DNA from: Pseudomonadota bacterium
GTDB lineage: Bacteria > Bdellovibrionota_B > Oligoflexia > Silvanigrellales > Silvanigrellaceae
NCBI GenBank assembly: GCA_027490595.1
Contig: JAIXXU010000234.1
Location: forward strand, 1 to 6,725
Direction of reading: 5' to 3'
Length of the DNA stretch: 6,725 nucleotides
Positions 1-5,065 of this stretch are shown one piece after another. A program made the position numbers and the translations under genes. Below the pieces are notes generated by a model that was given only the letters and a program-made list of their open reading frames with translations, did no database searches and was not told where the DNA came from. Position 1 is the stretch's first letter. Every line of letters begins with the position of its first letter.

Positions 1-48
1 GATATATATTTTTTGCCCGCTCTTTTTGTTGGGTTCCTGTGTGACTTT

Positions 49-52
49 GGAG
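49..52 (+). promoter_or_regulatory. Ribosome binding site of mreB
   Basis: GGAG lies 8 bases before the ATG at 61, which is near-ideal Shine-Dalgarno spacing and fixes the mreB start. The 60 bases before the ATG hold no recognisable coding sequence. Bases 1-16 are a TA/T-rich stretch that could belong to a promoter, but the window begins too close to judge a -35/-10 pair. Confidence 0.8.
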
Positions 53-60
53 TTTAACCT

Positions 61-1089
61 ATGTTTGATTGGTTTTTTCGTTTGCTCTCATATGATCTTG
101 CTATTGACTTGGGAACTGCAAATACTTTGGTTTACGTCAGAAACAAGGGAATTGTTGCCAATGAGCCTTCTGTAGTTGCAGTGCAAAGAGACTCCCGTGG
201 AATTCGAACAGTAAAAGCTGTAGGTCGTGCTGCAAAAGAAATGTTAGGTCGTACCCCAGGTACCATCGAAGCAGTTCGTCCAATGAAAGATGGCGTAATT
301 GCAGACTTTGAATTGACAGAAAAAATGCTCAGTTATTTTATAGGGGTTGCTCACAATCACCGTTCTTTGGTTAGGCCTCGTGCTGTTATTTGCATTCCCT
401 ATGGTATCACCGAAGTCGAAAAAAGAGCCGTGAGAGAATCTGCAGAGTCTGCTGGTTGTGCTTCCGTGTACCTTATTGAGGAACCCATGGCAGCTGCCAT
501 TGGAGCCGATCTTCCCATCCATGAAGCAAGTGGAAATATGATCGTAGATATTGGTGGAGGAACAACGGAAGTTGCAGTTATTTCTTTGCTTGGAATTGTG
601 TATTCAAAAAGCGTTCGTGTAGGTGGTGATAAAATGGATGAAGCCATTGTCAATTACCTTAAGCGACGCTTTAACGTTCTAATTGGGGAACGAACAGCCG
701 AACAAATCAAGATTGCTATTGGCTCGGCTTATCCTGAAGATGAAATTCGTACCATGCATGTAAAAGGACGTGATTTAGTGGCTGGCATTCCAAAAACAAT
801 TGAAGTGACTAGCGAAGAAATTCGAGAGGCTATGCAGGAACCAGTCAACGCAATTGTTGAGGCTGTGCGTCTAGCTTTAGAAAAAACCCCTCCAGAGTTG
901 GCCGCTGATATTGTAGACAAGGGGATCGTTCTTGTAGGTGGTGGAGCTCTTATTCGTAATTTAGATGTGCTTTTGCGTGAAGAAACAGGCTTGCCCATTG
1001 TTGTGGCAGAAAATCCTTTGACTGCTGTAGTCTTAGGTTCTGGTCGTGTCCTTGATAACCCTGACTTGCTTCGTGAAGTCACTTTTTAA
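61..1089 (+). CDS. mreB: Rod-shape-determining actin homologue MreB
   Basis: MreB is a bacterial actin that polymerises into ATP-dependent antiparallel filaments on the inner face of the cytoplasmic membrane and guides the elongation machinery for peptidoglycan. The 342-residue length is normal for the family. The start MFDWFFRLL looks like the N-terminal amphipathic membrane-binding segment. Actin-fold motifs follow in order: phosphate-1 [11 protein letters not shown] (12-22), connect-1 around [13 protein letters not shown] (77-89), [10 protein letters not shown] (139-148) with the catalytic glutamate, phosphate-2 [10 protein letters not shown] (161-170), and the adenosine motif [14 protein letters not shown] (288-301). 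Nothing essential is missing. The hydrophobic-loop region reads CIPYG, where Ser or Thr is more usual than Tyr. The start is supported by GGAG 8 bases upstream. The gene ends 32 bp from a convergent gene, so mreC and mreD do not follow it as they usually do. Identity is secure; assignment to the deltaproteobacterial branch is inference from remembered sequences. Confidence 0.97.
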   Translation: MFDWFFRLLSYDLAIDLGTANTLVYVRNKGIVANEPSVVAVQRDSRGIRTVKAVGRAAKEMLGRTPGTIEAVRPMKDGVIADFELTEKMLSYFIGVAHNHRSLVRPRAVICIPYGITEVEKRAVRESAESAGCASVYLIEEPMAAAIGADLPIHEASGNMIVDIGGGTTEVAVISLLGIVYSKSVRVGGDKMDEAIVNYLKRRFNVLIGERTAEQIKIAIGSAYPEDEIRTMHVKGRDLVAGIPKTIEVTSEEIREAMQEPVNAIVEAVRLALEKTPPELAADIVDKGIVLVGGGALIRNLDVLLREETGLPIVVAENPLTAVVLGSGRVLDNPDLLREVTF

Positions 1090-1121
1090 GTGAAGTGAAA
1101 TAGCTTCGATTTTTCCTGAAA

Positions 1122-2561
1122 TTAAGTTATTTCATCATTTTCTTGTGGTTCTTCTGTAATCAGACTTCCTCCACGATAACTATTTAATTCATTTTCCATT
1201 GACAACAAATTATAGGCAGTTCTTGATGGTGCTACGGTAGCCGCTAATGACAAAAATGTAAAAAGAACGGTAAGGCCCATTTTTTCAACTTGTCCCAAAC
1301 GTTTATCACCCATTAACATGCAGCCAATGATAAAATTGAGAAGAGATCCTGTATAGCTGCTGGCCGTAGCAAACCAATTGCTGAGCAAAGATATCTTTTG
1401 AAATTTGGATAATTCTGCGTTTTTATTCTTAGCCAGTTTTTGAAGTTTTTTGATATCTGATGGGGGTAATTGGTGTAATTTTCCTTTTGTGTACTCTATT
1501 TTTACAGAAAGCAAAGAACACAAAGCAAAAAGTGCACCGAAAGTGCTGCCAAGTGCCAAGCTCGTGCTGTCTGTTTCATAGTCCTCAAAAAAGCAGGAAC
1601 TTCCTACGGCGAATGCTGAAAGAAGGGTTGAAACCAAGTTTGAAGCCACGCCCAAAAGCGTAATCCAGTCTGCATCATAGCGAACGGCCTCTGCGCTAAA
1701 GTAAAAGTCACCTGCACTTAAAGAGTTTAACTCAAGATTTTGTTGAGGTGATGGTGATAGAAAGTTTTTGTAGCATGTACGCACATCACCGACAGCACCC
1801 GAAGAACCAAAAATAATTGCTGAAACTTGAATGGCGATGTTGGTGCGTTGGGACGGTGTATTACCTGTGGCAGATAAAAGATTGGAGATAAAAGTACTGA
1901 TGGGTCCGGCATCCTCTCCAATATGGGCAAAGAAGTCTGAAACCAACGTTAAACGTTCCTTGACAGTGAGACGACGCATGTACGTATTTTGAAGATTGGG
2001 ATTTAGAATACTTGAGATACCGATTTCATTTGAATTGGTATCTCGCTGATTAGGCTGGTTATTGTCAGTAGAGTGCTTACACTCCTGATCCTGAAAGTTG
2101 GTATGCATATGGCTATGTGCACTCGCAGCAAGAATTGAGGTGAAGGCCGTCACACCTCCTAAAACATAATACCAAAGCCATGAAGTTCCACCTCTGGAAT
2201 TTCGTGGGGTTAAACTGGCCAATCCATAGGCTCCCCAGTTAAAGTTGTCGGTTAAATTCGCAAGACGCTCGGCCTGAGAGTTAAACTTTGTCCAACGGTC
2301 AGACTTGTCTTGAGGATCATCCAGCGCATCTAAACCACCATGCGAGTGACCGTGACCACAATTGGAAAAACAGCTAAACCATTTGCTTGTGGGTTCATTG
2401 AGTCCGTGTCTGTTCTCTTGTTCATCATCATGTATAAGTTTATCTTCACCAACTGAAGTGCTATTGTTTCGTGATTGCATTGGGCTATAAGGGGGAGATA
2501 CGCTAGGTGAGTTTTTTTTTGTTGGTGTTGGCGTTAATGAGATTTTAATACTCGTACTCAT
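1122..2561 (-). CDS. Unrecognised multi-pass membrane protein with His/Cys-rich cluster
   Basis: I do not recognise this 479-residue protein. Residues 1-125 are polar, rich in Pro/Ser/Thr and probably disordered, with no signal peptide. They contain a metal-ligand-like cluster, C64-x3-C68-G-H-G-H-S-H74. Hydrophobic, probably membrane-spanning segments lie near 128-148, 240-258, 298-322, 333-355, 395-417 and 425-446; a seventh, more polar helix may span 203-230. A second His cluster, HSHMH (149-153), follows the first span, and HIGED (213-217) forms an HxxxD motif. Segments starting near 202, 298 and 389 look like repeated helical hairpins. The tail from about 455 is polar and acidic. I chose the ATG at 2561 because GGAAA sits 8 bases upstream; an in-frame TTG at 2576 would add five residues but its AAGGA directly abuts it. 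The gene lies downstream of mnmE and converges on mreB. A metal-related membrane role or a lineage-specific envelope protein are both possible. The ORF is convincing; its function is unknown. Confidence 0.8.
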   Translation of the reverse strand: MSTSIKISLTPTPTKKNSPSVSPPYSPMQSRNNSTSVGEDKLIHDDEQENRHGLNEPTSKWFSCFSNCGHGHSHGGLDALDDPQDKSDRWTKFNSQAERLANLTDNFNWGAYGLASLTPRNSRGGTSWLWYYVLGGVTAFTSILAASAHSHMHTNFQDQECKHSTDNNQPNQRDTNSNEIGISSILNPNLQNTYMRRLTVKERLTLVSDFFAHIGEDAGPISTFISNLLSATGNTPSQRTNIAIQVSAIIFGSSGAVGDVRTCYKNFLSPSPQQNLELNSLSAGDFYFSAEAVRYDADWITLLGVASNLVSTLLSAFAVGSSCFFEDYETDSTSLALGSTFGALFALCSLLSVKIEYTKGKLHQLPPSDIKKLQKLAKNKNAELSKFQKISLLSNWFATASSYTGSLLNFIIGCMLMGDKRLGQVEKMGLTVLFTFLSLAATVAPSRTAYNLLSMENELNSYRGGSLITEEPQENDEIT

Positions 2562-2569
2562 ATGAATAG

Positions 2570-2574
2570 TTTCC
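2570..2574 (-). promoter_or_regulatory. Ribosome binding site deciding the start of the orphan membrane gene
   Basis: On the minus strand GGAAA ends 8 bases before the ATG at 2561. A stronger AAGGA (2577-2581) is 15 bases from that ATG, which is too far, and 0 bases from the alternative TTG at 2576, which is too close. The ATG is therefore the better start, though the site is only moderately strong. Confidence 0.5.
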
Positions 2575-2621
2575 AATCCTTGAATCTTTAAGTGTAGCTA
2601 CCAAATGGTAAGCCATTATTG

Positions 2622-2648
2622 GATATATAAAATTGGTAAGGTTTTCAA
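2622..2648 (-). promoter_or_regulatory. Candidate promoter for the orphan membrane gene
   Basis: The 104-bp gap between the mnmE stop and the orphan gene start is AT-rich. Read on the minus strand it has TTGAAA (2643-2648) as a possible -35 and TATATC (2622-2627) as a possible -10, 15 bases apart, shorter than the usual 16-18. The gap is large next to those inside the yidC-jag-mnmE cluster, so a separate promoter is reasonable, but such motifs arise easily by chance in AT-rich DNA. I see no strong hairpin with a T-run after mnmE, so read-through is also possible. Confidence 0.25.
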
Positions 2649-2665
2649 CTTAAAAATTAAATCGA

Positions 2666-4102
2666 TTACTTTCCTACACAAAAGGAAGAGAAAATTTTTT
2701 CGTAAATGCTATCCAGGTTAATCTCTCCAATAATTTCTTGGAGTTGAATAAGAGCTTGTTGCAGAAGTGAGGCTATCTTTTCAGGGTAATCTTTTTCAAG
2801 TATGAGAACTTGTGCTTCTTGAACAAGATCTCGAGCAAGGGACACTTTGTCTTGTTGTCTTTGAGAAATCAGGATGGCAGCATTTGTAATATTTGGTCCA
2901 ACTAAATGATGATGGCAATTTAAAAGTGTGTGTAAAAAAGTATCAATGTTAAATTGATCAAGAAACAAAGTGGAAATACCTTTGAATTGAGGAAAGGCTT
3001 GCTGAAGGCTTTCAAGCTTTTCTAAGGTAATTAGGTCAATTTTGTTGAATATGATGACAGCAGTCTTTTCTTTGGACAGAGTGTTTAAAAATAGATTGAT
3101 TTCCTCAGAAAATAAGTCAGTGTCTTCTTTTTTAGAAGAGTCTATGACGTAGCAAACAATATGCGCATCACGAATGGAGTCTTTGCTTCTTTGAACGCCA
3201 ATTTTTTCGATGGGATCAATAGTTTCCCTTAAACCAGCTGTGTCCAGTAAAACAAATTCTTTATTTTGAATGAGGAGTCTATCTTCTAAAACGTCGCGGG
3301 TTGTCCCTGCGATTGGTGTGACAATAGCTCTCTCTTTTTTTAAAAGGGCATTGTACAAACTGGATTTTCCAGCATTTGGTTCACCGCTAAGAACAACTTT
3401 TAACCCTTCTCGTATTTTTATCCCTGTTTGATAGGAGTTTAGAAGGATTTGGAGTTGCTCATGGATACTTCGTATTGCTGGAAGTAAGCTTTCTGGTTCA
3501 TAGTTGCCAACTTCATCAGGGGCAAAATCAATATGTGCTTCAAGGTAGGCAAGAAGATTCGAGATGGCTTCTTTGAGCTGCATGGTTTCTTTAGAAAGTT
3601 TTCCTTCCATATTATTTCTAGCAATATCAAGAGAGCCGTAGGATTCTGCTTCAATAAGTTGTTTAATTCCTTCTGCTTGGGATAAATCAATCTTGCCCAA
3701 CAGCACAGCTCTTTGAGTGAACTCACCAGGTTTTGCATCAAAAAGGCCGCATTCTCGAAATAAGCTATGAATTTTTTGAGTTAAAAGATAGTTACCGTGG
3801 GAACTTATTTCAATTATATTTTCACCAGTGTAACTGTGCGGCGACGGAAACAATGTCACAACAACGTCATCAATCAATTGACCTGTGGAATTCTTCATCC
3901 AAAGATACCGAGAAACTGGTTTTCCATTGCTTTCAGTGGAAAGTAATGTCAAGTCAACTTTTTTTTGTGAATTTGGGAAATAAAAATGCCTTGAAAGTTT
4001 GGCAAAAACCTCGTCTCCAGAACAACGATGCAAATGAAGAGCCGCTGCCTCATGGGGAGTGGCTAAAGCAAAAATAGAGCGTCCATAGGTATTAAGACTC
4101 AT
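2666..4102 (-). CDS. mnmE: tRNA modification GTPase MnmE (TrmE)
   Basis: MnmE is a dimeric, potassium-activated GTPase that works in the cytoplasm with MnmG to build the (carboxymethyl)aminomethyl group on the wobble uridine (U34) of certain tRNAs. At 478 residues it is slightly longer than the usual ~455. The N-terminal folate-binding domain shows FPSPHSYTGENIIEI (85-99) and PGEFTQRA (125-132). The G domain, inserted in the helical domain, has G1 GEPNAGKSS (240-248), GTTRD (266-270), DTAG (287-290) and NKID (353-356). The C-terminus FCVGK carries the family's invariant cysteine (C475). Oddities: the glycine-rich PGRGG-type loop after ATP near residue 16 is replaced by HEAAALHLH, and the usual G5 SA(K/R)TG reads STLFLDQ (377-383). 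The ATG abuts the jag stop and has AAAAGG 6 bases upstream, so translation is probably coupled. mnmG, the usual next gene and partner, is not in the window. Identity is secure; full activity is less so. Confidence 0.96.
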   Translation of the reverse strand: MSLNTYGRSIFALATPHEAAALHLHRCSGDEVFAKLSRHFYFPNSQKKVDLTLLSTESNGKPVSRYLWMKNSTGQLIDDVVVTLFPSPHSYTGENIIEISSHGNYLLTQKIHSLFRECGLFDAKPGEFTQRAVLLGKIDLSQAEGIKQLIEAESYGSLDIARNNMEGKLSKETMQLKEAISNLLAYLEAHIDFAPDEVGNYEPESLLPAIRSIHEQLQILLNSYQTGIKIREGLKVVLSGEPNAGKSSLYNALLKKERAIVTPIAGTTRDVLEDRLLIQNKEFVLLDTAGLRETIDPIEKIGVQRSKDSIRDAHIVCYVIDSSKKEDTDLFSEEINLFLNTLSKEKTAVIIFNKIDLITLEKLESLQQAFPQFKGISTLFLDQFNIDTFLHTLLNCHHHLVGPNITNAAILISQRQQDKVSLARDLVQEAQVLILEKDYPEKIASLLQQALIQLQEIIGEINLDSIYEKIFSSFCVGK

Positions 4103-5044
4103 TCAAAGCCTTTTCTGCGTGGTGTTTACTTTTTGAGATTGGGATGGTTTCTGTTTTTTTGGTTTGTACGCTTTAGAGTTTTTCTCTTTAAATTCTTTTG
4201 AAACTTGTTCAGCGTGGAGGGAATAAATAACTAGTTTTCTTTTTTCTCCCATTCCAACGCTTTTCGTGGCTATACCCTCAAAGTTATCAAGAGCCATATG
4301 AATAATGCGGCGCTCCTGACTACTTTTAGAAGAAAGCACAATACTTTTCCGTGTTTTGATTACCTTTTCAGCCATAGAGCGAGCCACTTGAATCAGATGT
4401 TCTTCTCTCTTTTTTTGAGCAGCACCAGAGTCTAGTGACAATCGTGAAGAAATATCACCTAGCTTTTTTTGGGCAATTCTTTTACAAACATGCTCGTATG
4501 AAAGGGAAAGCTTATCACTCTTGCCTAATAAATTTTCAAAATTATCATCATTCACATGGATGACAATGTTTTCTCCATCTGTTGTTAGCTTGTAGTTTGA
4601 TTTTTCAATACCAAAACACTGGAAAAAAACTTCATTATAGGTTTCCAACAGTTTCTGTGTTTCAGGGGACTGTAAACTCACCTTTTCCTGTTCTTCATAG
4701 CTAGAGGCAACAGCAATAGCATTTGGCGAAGATAACGTAGTATTCTTCTCGCCATTGTGTGATTTCTTTTTTGTAAGAGCCTTTTTAGGAGTATGTTCCA
4801 TAGGATTAGTTTGGGTCAATGCGTCTCGCACAGCTTGTCTTGCAGCTTCCTGAAGATCTTCTTTTACTGTTTCTACCCAAGCTTCAATTTGAATAGACCG
4901 TGAAAATAGCCTTGAAAACAAGTTTCCTGATTGTGAGTTTTGAGTATTATAACAAACAAATGCTTGGTCTACATTAAAGTATTTAGCGGCCTGTGACAGA
5001 GCATCTTCAAGGTTCTTTCCAGAAAATAATCTTTTTTCGTTCAT
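4103..5044 (-). CDS. jag: Jag/KhpB-type RNA-binding protein (Jag_N, KH, R3H)
   Basis: Jag (KhpB, SpoIIIJ-associated) is a small RNA-binding protein almost always encoded next to yidC; in Gram-positives it has been linked to cell division and elongation. This 313-residue copy shows the full architecture. Residues 4-57 form the Jag_N domain (FSGKNLEDAL at the start; FSRLFSRS before the last strand). Residues ~60-130 are a charged linker with a KKALTKKK stretch. Residues ~131-235 match the KH domain and the helix leading out of it. Residues ~237-275 form the R3H domain, with RRIIH (245-249) giving the RxxxH signature. The KH GXXG loop reads GKSD (174-177), so the second glycine is lost. After R3H comes an unusual ~37-residue Lys/Gln-rich tail. 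The start has AAGGA 8 bases upstream. The gene sits 21 bp after yidC and abuts mnmE, supporting a yidC-jag-mnmE operon. Identity is strong; the RNA targets are unknown. Confidence 0.92.
   Translation of the reverse strand: MNEKRLFSGKNLEDALSQAAKYFNVDQAFVCYNTQNSQSGNLFSRLFSRSIQIEAWVETVKEDLQEAARQAVRDALTQTNPMEHTPKKALTKKKSHNGEKNTTLSSPNAIAVASSYEEQEKVSLQSPETQKLLETYNEVFFQCFGIEKSNYKLTTDGENIVIHVNDDNFENLLGKSDKLSLSYEHVCKRIAQKKLGDISSRLSLDSGAAQKKREEHLIQVARSMAEKVIKTRKSIVLSSKSSQERRIIHMALDNFEGIATKSVGMGEKRKLVIYSLHAEQVSKEFKEKNSKAYKPKKQKPSQSQKVNTTQKRL
4109..4114 (-). promoter_or_regulatory. mnmE ribosome binding site inside the end of jag
   Basis: On the minus strand AAAAGG lies 6 bases before the mnmE ATG and inside the last codons of jag. 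The jag stop and the mnmE start abut as TGA-ATG. This layout suggests that ribosomes finishing jag can restart on mnmE. Confidence 0.6.
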
Positions 5045-5052
5045 CTTTTATT

Positions 5053-5057
5053 TCCTT
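5053..5057 (-). promoter_or_regulatory. Ribosome binding site of jag
   Basis: AAGGA on the minus strand, 8 bases before the jag ATG, lies in the 21-bp gap after the yidC stop. It fixes the jag start. The gap is too short to hold its own promoter, which supports co-transcription with yidC. Confidence 0.7.
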
Positions 5058-5065
5058 GAACAGTC

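Noticed and set aside
1079..1093. Small hairpin TCACTT-TTT-AAGTGA overlapping the mreB stop as a possible terminator
   Set aside because: The stem is six AT-rich pairs and the nearest T-run (1110-1114) starts 16 bases later. On the minus strand no T-run follows either, so it does not meet the pattern of an intrinsic terminator.
1460..1663. Plus-strand 67-codon ORF inside the orphan membrane gene
   Set aside because: It lies wholly antisense to a better-supported gene, has low-complexity basic content and matches no family. It is a shadow frame.
2574..2576. TTG start for the orphan membrane gene
   Set aside because: Its only Shine-Dalgarno-like sequence, AAGGA, directly touches the TTG, whereas the ATG at 2561 has GGAAA at 8 bases.
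2597..2613. Short inverted repeat GCTACC-AAAT-GGTA(A)GC in the gap before the orphan gene, considered as operator or terminator
   Set aside because: It is six pairs with a bulge, has no T-run on either strand and no second copy in the window. This is too weak to call.
3733..4077. Plus-strand 114-codon ORF antisense to mnmE
   Set aside because: It mirrors the mnmE N-terminal coding sequence, which has clear family motifs on the other strand.
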